Positions 13,380 through 21,988 of a DNA stretch of 35,493 nt are shown piece after piece; position 1 is the first letter of the stretch, and each line of letters opens with the position of its first letter. The translations under genes were made by a program, and so were the position numbers. The notes beneath the pieces were generated by a model, which did no database searches, was not told the DNA's origin, and saw only the letters and a list, made by a program, of their open reading frames with translations. The DNA comes from Desulfuromonas sp. (GTDB taxonomy: Bacteria > Desulfobacterota > Desulfuromonadia > Desulfuromonadales > Desulfuromonadaceae): contig JAGGYC010000102.1 in the NCBI GenBank assembly GCA_021162745.1, forward strand, positions 1-35,493, given 5' to 3'.

Positions 13380-14027
13380 TCATTGTTCGATCCTCGGTAG
13401 TGACAGATCAAAGGCGGTCAATACCTGGACTTCGTGGCCGTTACTCAGCAGGATCATGCTCATCTCAACGGTTTGCGGCAGGGTATTGCTGGTGTTGCTG
13501 TCCCAGTTATCCTGCCAATTGCTGCCGTCGTAAAAGCGCCATTGCAATTGTTTTATCTGCGAACTGAGGCGCTGGCTGCGCTGTGGTTTATCGGGGACAA
13601 ACAGCGGTACGGCGCTGCGCAGCAGTCGACCGACGGTTTTGCCCGGCTCGCCCATTCCACTATCCATCTCATAGCGCACCCGCACCAACCCGCCTGGAGC
13701 ATCGCCGCGGGTCAGGGCCGAGGTGGAGGTGAAGGCCAGATAGGGGTTGCCATTGCTGTCGTTACCGGCGCTGAACGCCGAACGTTCATTGGCGAGGGCC
13801 AGGTAGCTGCCGCTGAGTTCCCGGCCAATGCGGTCGAAAATCACCCGCGCCTGATGGTAGCTTTCCGATTCGTTTTCCAGCTGTTTTTGCGTGCTGCTGA
13901 TGGTGGAGAAAATCCCATAGACGCTGGTCATCACCAGACTGAGCAGGGCGACGGCCACCACCACCTCAATGAGGGTGAATCCACGCTTATCAGTTGAACA
14001 AAAACGAGTCAATGCTGACCTCTTCAT
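13380..14027 (-). CDS. gspJ: Type II secretion minor pseudopilin J
   Basis: 215 residues from ATG 14027. The prepilin signal KRGFTLIEVVVAVALLSLVM has cleavage after Gly16 and Glu at +5. A periplasmic beta domain follows. It overlaps the end of gspI by 38 bases. A TTG at 14012 has a better ribosome site (AGAGG, six bases away) and would leave a shorter leader, so the true start is uncertain. GspJ forms the pseudopilus tip complex with GspI and GspK. Confidence 0.9.
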   Translation of the reverse strand: MKRSALTRFCSTDKRGFTLIEVVVAVALLSLVMTSVYGIFSTISSTQKQLENESESYHQARVIFDRIGRELSGSYLALANERSAFSAGNDSNGNPYLAFTSTSALTRGDAPGGLVRVRYEMDSGMGEPGKTVGRLLRSAVPLFVPDKPQRSQRLSSQIKQLQWRFYDGSNWQDNWDSNTSNTLPQTVEMSMILLSNGHEVQVLTAFDLSLPRIEQ

Positions 14028-14367
14028 TGCGATCGGGATCACCCCACAAAATCGACACCGTGACCTGTTGCACTCCGGCAATCGGCGTGTCGCTGAACTC
14101 TACCTGCCAGCGGTACTGGCTGTACGGTTCGTCCCATATCCCCTGTTGTCTGCTGCTATCCAATTCGCCACTGCGTGATGCGGCTTCCAGTTCACTCATT
14201 TTATGCTGCGCCAGCATGGTGCCGGTGGTGATCCGTTGTACCTGCTCGTGACTGTGGATACAACGATTGGTCAGCGTCAGACAGGCGATGAGTGCCGTAC
14301 CGATGATGGCCAGGGCGATCATCACTTCGAGCAGGGTAAAGCCTGCTGTGCGATGGTTAACCCGCAT
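13990..14367 (-). CDS. gspI: Type II secretion minor pseudopilin I
   Basis: 125 residues. The signal TAGFTLLEVMIALAIIGTAL has its cleavage site after Gly9 and Glu at +5. The short periplasmic domain is typical of GspI, which nucleates the pseudopilus tip. An 80-base gap separates it from gspH, unusual in this tightly packed operon. The gap may hold another short repeat, but there is no second copy here to test that. Confidence 0.9.
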   Translation of the reverse strand: MRVNHRTAGFTLLEVMIALAIIGTALIACLTLTNRCIHSHEQVQRITTGTMLAQHKMSELEAASRSGELDSSRQQGIWDEPYSQYRWQVEFSDTPIAGVQQVTVSILWGDPDRNEEVSIDSFLFN

Positions 14368-14447
14368 TTTTCAAAAAGATCGTAGCGAGAGGACAAGATG
14401 CACTGTGGATGCAGGCCTCGGAGTAGATTGCTTGTGAGAATTGTGGG

Positions 14448-14951
14448 TTAGTGCTGTTCATGGTAGCCCTCCTCGATTTCCGCCGTGCCGGTAAACGGCA
14501 GCAGGTGAACACTGAGCTGCTTTTCCCCCTGTTGCAAATGAACCGTGGTGGCGGGTAGCCAGCCTTGGGGGTGGAAATCGATGGTTGCAGTACCGGTGGT
14601 TAACGTCCCTTGGCCGTCGATTGCCAGATCTTTTATCTGCACATCTGCCGGCAGGCGATAAACACGTACCGTGCCGCGGGTCGCCTGCCATTCGTTGTTA
14701 TCCGCAAGCTGTTGCGGCGAGCAGATGCCCTGGTCAATGTTAAACACCAGACGGTGGGCGGTGGCGGTCAGTGCCGCTTCGTTGTACAGGTACTTGACCA
14801 TGCCGCTGATGCGCCGGGCACTGTGGTTGAGGTGGTTTTCCCCCACGCTGCTGAACAGCGGCACCGAGATCACGGCGAACAGGCTGAGTAAAAACAGCAC
14901 AATGCACAGCTCTACCAGGGTGAAGGCATGCTGGTCAGGAGCTTGTCTCAT
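14448..14951 (-). CDS. gspH: Type II secretion minor pseudopilin H
   Basis: 167 residues. N-terminal QHAFTLVELCIVLFLLSLFAV is a prepilin signal with Glu at +5, but the residue before the cleavage site is Ala rather than Gly, a tolerated variant in some pseudopilins. The periplasmic domain is beta-rich. It lies three bases after gspG. Position after gspG and length support GspH rather than another pseudopilin. Confidence 0.85.
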   Translation of the reverse strand: MRQAPDQHAFTLVELCIVLFLLSLFAVISVPLFSSVGENHLNHSARRISGMVKYLYNEAALTATAHRLVFNIDQGICSPQQLADNNEWQATRGTVRVYRLPADVQIKDLAIDGQGTLTTGTATIDFHPQGWLPATTVHLQQGEKQLSVHLLPFTGTAEIEEGYHEQH

Positions 14952-14954
14952 TAA

Positions 14955-15392
14955 CTATTCAATCTCCCAGCTCTGTACATCGGCATCCTTGCCTTCACCG
15001 CCGGGTTCGCCATCGCTGCCGTAGGACAGCAGATCGTAGTCGCCGTTCAGACCCGGAGCCAGATAGATGTACTCACCGCTCCATGGATCCTGAGGGATCT
15101 TTTTCATGTAGCCGCCCTCACGGTACTTGTTGGGGATGCGACCGCTTTCCGGTTTGTTGACCAGAGCGCTAAGTCCCTGATCGGTGCTGGGGAACAGGCC
15201 GTTGTCCAGTTTGTATAGCGCCAAGGCCTCTTCAATGCCCTTGATCTGTAGTTCGGCCTTGGTGCGGCGGGCATCTTCCGGGCGATCGAGCAGGTTTGGA
15301 ATGACAATCCCGGCGAGAATACCGAGAATAACCACGACCACCATCACTTCGATGAGGGTGAAACCGCGCTGATTGCGGGTGCTTGTCTTCAT
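14955..15392 (-). CDS. gspG: Type II secretion major pseudopilin G
   Basis: 145 residues. QRGFTLIEVMVVVVILGILA gives cleavage after Gly10 and Glu at +5. The C-terminal loop DGEPGGEGKDADV is the calcium-binding site typical of GspG. This is the subunit that polymerises into the pseudopilus. ATG 15392 has AAGGAG nine bases upstream, one of the best ribosome sites in the operon, as expected for the most abundant subunit. Confidence 0.95.
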   Translation of the reverse strand: MKTSTRNQRGFTLIEVMVVVVILGILAGIVIPNLLDRPEDARRTKAELQIKGIEEALALYKLDNGLFPSTDQGLSALVNKPESGRIPNKYREGGYMKKIPQDPWSGEYIYLAPGLNGDYDLLSYGSDGEPGGEGKDADVQSWEIE

Positions 15393-15443
15393 ATCAGGTC
15401 TCTCCTTGTAATGGATCGGAAATAAACAGTTCAATGAACCGGG

Positions 15444-16661
15444 TTAGCCCAGACCCTGGCTGGCCTGAAAAATTGGCAGCAGCACGGCGAGGACGATAAA
15501 GCCGATGATGCCGCCCATGGCGAGGATCATCAACGGTTCAAGTAGCGACAGCAACCCCGACAGGGTGATCTCCACCTGTCGATCCTGACTGTCGGCTACC
15601 TTAATCAACATCTCTTCGAGATTACCACTGCGTTCACCAATGGCGGTCATCTGCGCCAACAGCGGCGGGAATACCGCCGTGTGCTTAAGAGGTTCGGCGA
15701 GGCTGGCCCCTTCACGCACCGCAATGGTCGTTGTTTCAATGGCCTGTTGCAGCACGCGATTGTGTAGCAGACCGCTGCTGATTTCCAGCGCATTGAGCAG
15801 TGGCACACCACTGTGCAGCAGGGTGCCCAAGGTGCGGCTGAAACGGGCCGTGGCGATTTCACGTTGTATGCGACCAATCAGCGGCAGTTTGAGAGTCCAG
15901 CCATCGCTACGCAGACGGCCCTGGGGGGTTTTGCGATAGCGACGAAACAGTATCACGCCAATTGTCAGCAGCAGTGCTGCCAGCCAGCCGTAGGTTGCCA
16001 GCAGCTCGCTGGTGGTGATCAGCAGCCGGGTGGGCAGCGGCAACGCTTGACCGAGATCCACCAGCATACGGGTGATCTTGGGAACGACAAAGCTGACCAG
16101 AAACAGCAGTACGCCGCTGCCGACGATGGCCATCAATACCGGATAGGCCAGGGCGGCGACGGTGCGCGACTTGAGCCGGGCCTGATCTTCGAGGAAATCG
16201 GCCAGCCGCAATAGCACCTTGTCCAGCGAGCCGCTGTTTTCACCCACCTGAACCATCCGTTGATAGAGATCGGGAAAGCTGCGTCCCTGCTCACTCAATG
16301 CTTGATGGAGTGAATGACCCTGACGCACCGCTTCGCGCACCTGATTGAACAATCGGGCCTGTGCCGGTTTTCCCACTTGCTCGACCAGCGACAGCAGTGC
16401 TTCATCCAGCGGTACGCCAGCCTGCAGCAGGGTGGCCAGCAAGCGGGTGGTGGTGGCCAGGTCGTTGATCGGTAGTTTATTGCTGCGGGCGATGGGCCAT
16501 GCCCGCTTGTTGCGGCTGACTTTCTGCTGCTCTTCGAGGCTGCTGACAAAAATCCCCTGTTCGCGCAGTTGTTCCAGGGCGACACGCTTGCCGTTGGCCT
16601 CAAGGCTTCCCTTGGCTTTTTTGCCGTTGCTGTCAAAGCCGCTGTAGTCAAAGAGTGGCAC
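15444..16661 (-). CDS. gspF: Type II secretion inner-membrane platform protein F
   Basis: 405 residues with two GspF repeats (about 70-190 and 270-395) and three hydrophobic segments (about 165-190, 215-235 and 370-398), the polytopic platform protein of T2SS. It starts at GTG 16661 with AGGA eight bases upstream. That AGGA lies inside a palindromic sequence filling the gap to gspE (16666-16711). Confidence 0.94.
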   Translation of the reverse strand: MPLFDYSGFDSNGKKAKGSLEANGKRVALEQLREQGIFVSSLEEQQKVSRNKRAWPIARSNKLPINDLATTTRLLATLLQAGVPLDEALLSLVEQVGKPAQARLFNQVREAVRQGHSLHQALSEQGRSFPDLYQRMVQVGENSGSLDKVLLRLADFLEDQARLKSRTVAALAYPVLMAIVGSGVLLFLVSFVVPKITRMLVDLGQALPLPTRLLITTSELLATYGWLAALLLTIGVILFRRYRKTPQGRLRSDGWTLKLPLIGRIQREIATARFSRTLGTLLHSGVPLLNALEISSGLLHNRVLQQAIETTTIAVREGASLAEPLKHTAVFPPLLAQMTAIGERSGNLEEMLIKVADSQDRQVEITLSGLLSLLEPLMILAMGGIIGFIVLAVLLPIFQASQGLG

Positions 16662-16665
16662 GGTT

Positions 16666-16711
16666 AGTGTCCTGTCCGGTTAATGATGTCATTAGATTTA
16701 TGCCGGACACT
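16666..16711. repeat. Nested palindrome between gspE and gspF
   Basis: TGTCCGG and CCGGACA arms, with an outer AGTGTCC/GGACACT, enclose the perfect palindrome TAATGATGTCATTA (16681-16694). It overlaps the gspE stop codon and carries the gspF ribosome site. It may be a REP-like insertion or an mRNA structure tuning gspF translation. Confidence 0.6.
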
Positions 16712-18401
16712 ATTTCTCCTCCTGGGTGACTCGGATCACCTCTTCAAGGGTGGTGATTCCCTGCCTTGCGGCTGCCAGTCCGGCCTGACGTAGCGGAATC
16801 ATCCCCTCGCTCATGGCGGTGTTGCGGATTGATGCGGCATCGGTGTTGGTCAGAAGTTGCGAACGGATTGCCTCGCTCATGGTCAGCAGCTCATAGATAC
16901 CGCTGCGACCGCGATAGCCGATCTGCATGCACTGTTCACAGCCGCGACCACGATAGAAGGTCTGTGGCTGGCTGGTATCGAGGCCGAGTTTTTGCAGGAT
17001 GGTTGGCTCGGGCTGATAGGCTTCACGGCAGTGGGGGCAGATGGTGCGCACCAGTCGCTGAGCCAGAATGCCGACGATAGAGGAGGCGGCTAAAAACGGT
17101 TCAATGCCCATCTCCACCAGCCGCGTCAAACCACCGGCGGCATCGTTGGTGTGCAGGGTGGAAAACACCATATGACCGGTAAGGGCCGATTGGATGGCGA
17201 TCTCGGCGGTCTCATGGTCGCGGATCTCGCCAACCATGATGATGTCGGGATCCTGACGCAGAATGGAACGCAGGCCGTTGGCAAAGGTGAGGTCGATCTT
17301 GGCATTGACCTGAATCTGGCCGACACCGGCCAGTTGATACTCAATCGGGTCTTCAACGGTGATGATGTTTTTTTCACGGCTGTTGAGACGGCTCAGAGCG
17401 GCATACAGACTGGTGGTCTTACCGCTGCCGGTGGGGCCGGTAACCAGGAACACGCCGTGGGGGTTGCTGATTAGCTGATCAACCTGCTCCAGCAGTTGCG
17501 TTTCCATGCCGATATCTTCCAGGGACAGCACGTTGTTGCTTTTGTCAAGCAGACGCAGCACTATTCGTTCGCCAAAGGCGGTGGGCAGCGAGGAGACGCG
17601 CACGTCGATATCCTTGGCGGCAATCCGTACCCGAAAACGGCCATCCTGGGGCAGCCGTTTTTCGGCAATGTTCAGGCTGGCCATGATCTTCAGGCGCGAG
17701 ATGATACTCGCTGTGGCCTTGAACGGCGGGCGCAACACTTCGTAAAGCAAACCGTCGATCCGATAGCGGACGATCAGTTCGGTTTCGAAGGGTTCAATAT
17801 GGATATCGCTGGCCCGTTCTTTGTAGGCCTGGGTGATCAGGCTGTTGACAAAGCGGATGATCGGCGCTTCATCGCTGCTGTCGAGCAGGTCGGCAGGTTC
17901 CAAGGTGCTGACAAAATCGTCGTCGCTGTCACTGATGTCGTTGACCACCTCTTGAGCTGCTCCGGCATGAATCTCGTAGCTGCGGTTGATCAGGGCAACA
18001 ATCTCTTCGCGTGGCGCCAGACTGATCTCAACGCGTGCTCTGGCCAGGCTGGCCAGATCGTTGACAATGCTGCGCTCAAAGGGGTCGGCCATCACCACCT
18101 GCAAGCTGTCGGCATCGCGACCCAGCGGCATTACCACATGCTGGCGGGCATAGGCCAATGGCACCAACTCCAGCAGATCGTTACCGCTGACCATTTCGGG
18201 CAGTTTGTCGATAAACGGCAGTTCCAGCTGGTTCGCCAGGGCGCGATATAGTTGCTGCGCGGTGATCGCTTGATCTTCGAGGAGCAGTTCACCCAAACGT
18301 TGCGGACTCTCCTGCTGACGATCCAGGGCCGTCTGCAGAGCCTCATCGCTCAGGGCGCACTGCTGTTGCAGGATTTCACCGAGAAGCTGAGAGTCGGCCA
18401 T
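16710..18401 (-). CDS. gspE: Type II secretion ATPase E
   Basis: 563 residues. N-terminal GspE/MshEN domains (1-150) bind GspL, and the ATPase core has Walker A GPTGSGKTT (about 320-328), an Asp box (ITVEDPIEY), Walker B (IIMVGEIRDHETA) and a His box (HTNDAAG). A zinc site CPHC...CEQC (about 453-490) is the tetracysteine motif of GspE. The cytoplasmic hexamer powers pseudopilus growth. ATG 18401 begins two bases after the gspD stop. Confidence 0.95.
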   Translation of the reverse strand: MADSQLLGEILQQQCALSDEALQTALDRQQESPQRLGELLLEDQAITAQQLYRALANQLELPFIDKLPEMVSGNDLLELVPLAYARQHVVMPLGRDADSLQVVMADPFERSIVNDLASLARARVEISLAPREEIVALINRSYEIHAGAAQEVVNDISDSDDDFVSTLEPADLLDSSDEAPIIRFVNSLITQAYKERASDIHIEPFETELIVRYRIDGLLYEVLRPPFKATASIISRLKIMASLNIAEKRLPQDGRFRVRIAAKDIDVRVSSLPTAFGERIVLRLLDKSNNVLSLEDIGMETQLLEQVDQLISNPHGVFLVTGPTGSGKTTSLYAALSRLNSREKNIITVEDPIEYQLAGVGQIQVNAKIDLTFANGLRSILRQDPDIIMVGEIRDHETAEIAIQSALTGHMVFSTLHTNDAAGGLTRLVEMGIEPFLAASSIVGILAQRLVRTICPHCREAYQPEPTILQKLGLDTSQPQTFYRGRGCEQCMQIGYRGRSGIYELLTMSEAIRSQLLTNTDAASIRNTAMSEGMIPLRQAGLAAARQGITTLEEVIRVTQEEK

Positions 18402-18403
18402 GG

Positions 18404-20380
18404 TTATTGCTGCTCCGTTTCGGATGCTTCGCCACTGGCCTGCATCTTGATCTCGTCCATTTGTCGGCGATTGGTCAGGGTGACGGCGCTCAGCTCTTCC
18501 ATATCCTTGATGATGGTCGGCGTGATGAATACCAGTAGATTGGTTTTGATCTCATCATGTTTGGTGCGCTTAAACAGCCAGCCTAACAGTGGGATATCTC
18601 CCAACAAGGGCACCTTTTTTTCGCTGTCGGTGATATTGGTGGAGATCAGGCCACCGAGCACCACGGTCTGACCGTTCTTGGCTAACACGGTATTGCTGAT
18701 TTTGCGGGTGGTGAAGGTGGGTCCGACATCATTGATGTTGCCAACACCGTCTGCCACCAGATCAGTGGTCTCTTGATAGACATTGAGGCGTACCAGGTCG
18801 CCCTCGGTGATCTGTGGTGTGAAGCGCAGGGTCAGGGCGACATCCTTGCGTTCCACCGACACGCTTTGTGCCAAGTTGTCGCCGCCGGTACTATCCGTGA
18901 GACGCGAGGTGATGATGGGGACGTTGCGACCGACGACGATCTCGGCTTCCTCGTTGTCGGAGGTCAGCAGCCGTGGCGCTGAGAGAATATTGACGTCGGT
19001 GTCTGTTTTCGACAGATCGATCAAGGCTGAAAAGGCCGGAATCTGCACGGTTTCGCCCTCGGTATTGGTGACATCGATCAATTTGCTGAAACCGCCAGCC
19101 AGGATGCCGTCAACCGCCGAAGTCAGCAGGTCTGTCGTCAGTGATTGATCTATATTGCTTTTGATGCCAATGACACCTTCATCACCGAGGTTGAAGCCCG
19201 CCTGTAGACCGACACCGATTTTCCTGGTGGCGTCCATGGACAGTTCCATGATCAGTGCTTCGACATATACCTGCTTACGGCGGATATCGAGTTGACGAAT
19301 GATATCTTTGAGTACCACGTAATCTTCCGGTGTGGCATTGATGACCAGGGCATTGGTCGGTTTGTCGGCGGTAACCGAAACATCGGTATTCAGGGCGGCG
19401 GCAACGGCTGGTTTTCCTTTGGTGGCTTTGTCGCTGCGGGTCGGGGTTTTGATGCCGGTGAGGATCTCATTGAGGGTTTTACTCAATGTCTCGGCGTCGG
19501 CATTTTTCAGATAGTAGAGGTTGATGCGCGAGTGTTCTTTGGTCGGTTGCTGATCGAGTTCGGCGATCAGGTTCAGCAGGGTGGCCATATCGTCTGCCGT
19601 GGCCATAATAACCAACCGGTTGGTGCGCTCATAGGCGATCACCTTGTTGGTTTCGGTGCTGGTGCTGGTGGAGACATTCTTACTGCTGCGTTTTTTCGCT
19701 GTCCCTTTGCCTGATCCCGCCGTGAGGATATCGGTGCAGATTTTTGCTGTTTCCTTGGCGTCGGCATACTGGAGCGGGATAACCTGGGTGTCGCGCAGGG
19801 CACCGGGAACATCGAGCTCATTGATGATATTGGCCAAACGCTGAATGTTGGAAGCGTTGTCGGAGATGATCAACATGTTGGATGGCTCATACACCACCAC
19901 ATTGCTGGTCTTGGGCATCAACGGACTGAGGATTGAATCGGCAATATTGACAGCCTTGATATGTTTCAGGGTGATCATGCGGGTGACAAACTGGTCACGC
20001 GATGAAGCCGAGGTGATGGTGGGCAGGTTGTGTTCTTTGGCGGTTTTGATCGGCACAATCTTATTGGTTTTGCCCGACGGCACTACCGTGTATCCCTTGA
20101 CATTGAGGACGGTGAGAAACAGCTGATAGGCTTCGCTCTGCGACATCTGCTCCGAGGAGATGATGGTCGCCTTACCGCGAATACTGTCGTCGTAGACAAA
20201 GTTTTTGCCCGTCAGTTCACTGACGGTACGAATCAGGTCGGTTAGCTCGATATCCTTGAAATCGAGGGTGATGCCGACGCTATTATCCGTCGCCTGGGCT
20301 GAGGTGGATAACGGGCTCGCCAGCAACAGCGGGCACAACAGCAGAACCAGAAAGGCAAATGTGCAGTTTCGGATTAGCAC
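18404..20380 (-). CDS. gspD: Type II secretion outer-membrane secretin D
   Basis: 658 residues. A cleavable signal peptide (about 1-28) precedes the N0 domain (VGITLDFKDIELTDLIRTVS), the N1-N3 repeats with a low-complexity Ser/Thr loop (KKRSSKNVSTSTSTE), and the C-terminal secretin domain (VPLLGDIPLLGWLFK). Fifteen copies form the outer-membrane channel. The start is GTG 20380 with AAGGAG eight bases upstream. No pilotin gene is visible in the window. Confidence 0.95.
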   Translation of the reverse strand: MLIRNCTFAFLVLLLCPLLLASPLSTSAQATDNSVGITLDFKDIELTDLIRTVSELTGKNFVYDDSIRGKATIISSEQMSQSEAYQLFLTVLNVKGYTVVPSGKTNKIVPIKTAKEHNLPTITSASSRDQFVTRMITLKHIKAVNIADSILSPLMPKTSNVVVYEPSNMLIISDNASNIQRLANIINELDVPGALRDTQVIPLQYADAKETAKICTDILTAGSGKGTAKKRSSKNVSTSTSTETNKVIAYERTNRLVIMATADDMATLLNLIAELDQQPTKEHSRINLYYLKNADAETLSKTLNEILTGIKTPTRSDKATKGKPAVAAALNTDVSVTADKPTNALVINATPEDYVVLKDIIRQLDIRRKQVYVEALIMELSMDATRKIGVGLQAGFNLGDEGVIGIKSNIDQSLTTDLLTSAVDGILAGGFSKLIDVTNTEGETVQIPAFSALIDLSKTDTDVNILSAPRLLTSDNEEAEIVVGRNVPIITSRLTDSTGGDNLAQSVSVERKDVALTLRFTPQITEGDLVRLNVYQETTDLVADGVGNINDVGPTFTTRKISNTVLAKNGQTVVLGGLISTNITDSEKKVPLLGDIPLLGWLFKRTKHDEIKTNLLVFITPTIIKDMEELSAVTLTNRRQMDEIKMQASGEASETEQQ

Positions 20381-20392
20381 TGTATGGTCTCC

Positions 20393-21286
20393 TTACTTGA
20401 TTTCATATTGAAAATTCATCGAGTTGCCAGCACGCTGCAGGTCGATATTGAGTTTTTTAGCCTCGCGCAGTTGTTGGAAAACTTGCAGCCCTTTTTCCGG
20501 GCTGTCCAGAGCGGTGCCGTTGACGGAATGCAGAATGTCACCACGTTTCAGTCCCATTTGTGACAACAGGCTGCCACGTCGTATCCGTTTTATGATAAAC
20601 CCTTGAGTTTTGCCATTGACAACATTGGGGTCAACACGTAGCTGTTTGATGATCCCGGCGATATTTTCGCGTGCTTCGGTGGCTATGACAGCGGGAATGA
20701 TCCAGCGATTGTTGCCCAGGCTGCGAGCGAGAAGTTGTTGTTTTGCACCGGGAGCGGGTTTGGGTGTTGATGAAACAGCGGCACTGTTGTTTGTGCCGAC
20801 AGGGTTCATCTCCAGAATCAGTCGAGTGCCGTCGCGGTTTTCGATCTCAACATGATCGCGCATCACTGCAATCAAGGTGCCGCTGCCGCGGATGTGTTGC
20901 CGCAGCCGGATTACCTCGATCTCTTTGCCGTTGTTAATCACCGCCAGTGAATTGTCGCCGGCGACCACGGTGCCCACCAATTTAAGGTTGTTTGGTGCGG
21001 TCAGTAACCGTTGATTGCCTGCGTTGGTGGTTTGGCTGCTGGCGAGGGCCGCTGCCTGAGCCGGTCGATTGGAATTGAAAATGTTGCGTTGCAGGATAAT
21101 GCGGTTATCCGCTGGCGTGCGGCCCCGTTGCGCGGCTGATAGGCCAACAGATGTGGTTGATGATGAACGTTCCGCACGTAGACGAATCTCGCTTTCGCTG
21201 GTGACAAACCAGGCTAGGGATAGGCCGAGCAGGGCACACAACAAGACATAGTAGACGGGCAGACAACGGTAAAATAGAGTCAGCAT
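20393..21286 (-). CDS. gspC: Type II secretion protein C
   Basis: 297 residues, first gene of the operon. One membrane helix (about 8-30), an HR domain (NLKLVGTVVAGDNSLAVI, about 100-165) that contacts the secretin N0 domain, and a C-terminal PDZ domain (QGFIIKRIRRGSLLSQMGLKRGDILHSVNG, in parts, about 225-290). The PDZ form is the classical GspC, which couples inner-membrane platform and secretin. ATG 21286 has only a weak GGAT upstream. Confidence 0.9.
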   Translation of the reverse strand: MLTLFYRCLPVYYVLLCALLGLSLAWFVTSESEIRLRAERSSSTTSVGLSAAQRGRTPADNRIILQRNIFNSNRPAQAAALASSQTTNAGNQRLLTAPNNLKLVGTVVAGDNSLAVINNGKEIEVIRLRQHIRGSGTLIAVMRDHVEIENRDGTRLILEMNPVGTNNSAAVSSTPKPAPGAKQQLLARSLGNNRWIIPAVIATEARENIAGIIKQLRVDPNVVNGKTQGFIIKRIRRGSLLSQMGLKRGDILHSVNGTALDSPEKGLQVFQQLREAKKLNIDLQRAGNSMNFQYEIK

Positions 21287-21604
21287 GCATTATCCAACAG
21301 ACGTAATTGGTTGATATCAGTGGGCAGTATAGCAGATATGCCCCATAGATAGAATGTCTATTCTCTGTCTGTTTTACAAGGTTAATATTGAAAGTGGATC
21401 CTATTTAATACGATAGAATAGCAGTCGGGAGAAGATTAGAATAGTCTTTTTTGCTTGGATGGCAATCATTATGATGTAGCATGAATAAAGACGAAGAGGG
21501 GGGGGCTGTTTAGAACGGATTTTGTGAGCGAGAAGCAAGGGATGTGTTGATCAACGGTGAAATTGAACGGTAGGTTTGAGCTGGGCCAGGGCTTTTACGG
21601 GAAC
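21287..21604. other. Intergenic region upstream of gspC
   Basis: 318 bases holding the presumed promoter of the gsp operon. The best -10 is minus TATACT (21331-21326), with only a poor TTCTAT 17 bases upstream. AGAAT-GTCT-ATTCT around 21352-21365 is a possible operator. A run of eight G (21498-21505) lies in the middle. I see no terminator for the FeoA-like gene and no RNA gene. Confidence 0.35.
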
Positions 21605-21862
21605 TTAGCGCTGCCAGCAGCCGGTATTACGCGGACAGGAGCAGGCACAGGAAACGAGGATGTTTTCAGCCATACCGCAACCAATGGCCAGTTTGACCCC
21701 TTTGGCTTGAATGACCAATGGTCCGCCGTTGCTGGAGATGATTTCGACCTCTTCGCCGGGCATTAAGCCCATAGCATGCAGCTTGCTACGCAGTTTGGCG
21801 CCACCGGTAAAGCCTTTGACGAAAACAGTATCGCCACTTTTGCATTGAGATAGCGGACTCAT
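21605..21862 (-). CDS. FeoA-domain protein with a cysteine-rich tail
   Basis: 85 residues from ATG 21862 (a GTG at 21874 is the alternative). The SH3-like FeoA fold is clear: LSQCKSGDTVFVKGFTGGAK, then LHAMGLMPGEEVEIIS and the strand GVKLAIGCGMAENILV. The tail SCACSCPRNTGCWQR adds four Cys beyond the domain, a possible metal site or redox switch. FeoA assists the FeoB ferrous iron transporter, but no feoB follows. A 16/19 Fur box beside the promoter argues for iron control. Confidence 0.87.
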   Translation of the reverse strand: MSPLSQCKSGDTVFVKGFTGGAKLRSKLHAMGLMPGEEVEIISSNGGPLVIQAKGVKLAIGCGMAENILVSCACSCPRNTGCWQR

Positions 21863-21918
21863 AACGTTTCTCACGGTAAAAAGGGGGTGTGAAAACTTTC
21901 CGATGCATAATCCTTTCT

Positions 21919-21947
21919 ATGTTATTCCGCAGTGACTAAAAGGTCAA
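21919..21947 (-). promoter_or_regulatory. Promoter of the FeoA-like gene
   Basis: Minus TTGACC (21947-21942), a 17-base spacer and TAACAT (21924-21919). The Fur box begins three bases upstream of the -35, a position suited to repression. Confidence 0.6.
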
Positions 21948-21949
21948 GT

Positions 21950-21968
21950 GATAATGAGAATGGTTATC
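21950..21968. promoter_or_regulatory. Fur box
   Basis: GATAATGAGAATGGTTATC matches the 19-base Fur consensus (GATAATGATAATCATTATC) at 16 positions. It lies between the GGDEF-EAL stop and the FeoA-like promoter. Confidence 0.75.
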
Positions 21969-21988
21969 AATTTTACCTGAATCAGTTT

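Noticed and set aside
13234-13383. An N-terminal extension of gspK through the repeat
   Set aside because: The extension is encoded entirely by repeat family 2, and the prepilin signal must be close to the N-terminus, so the start at 13233 is correct.
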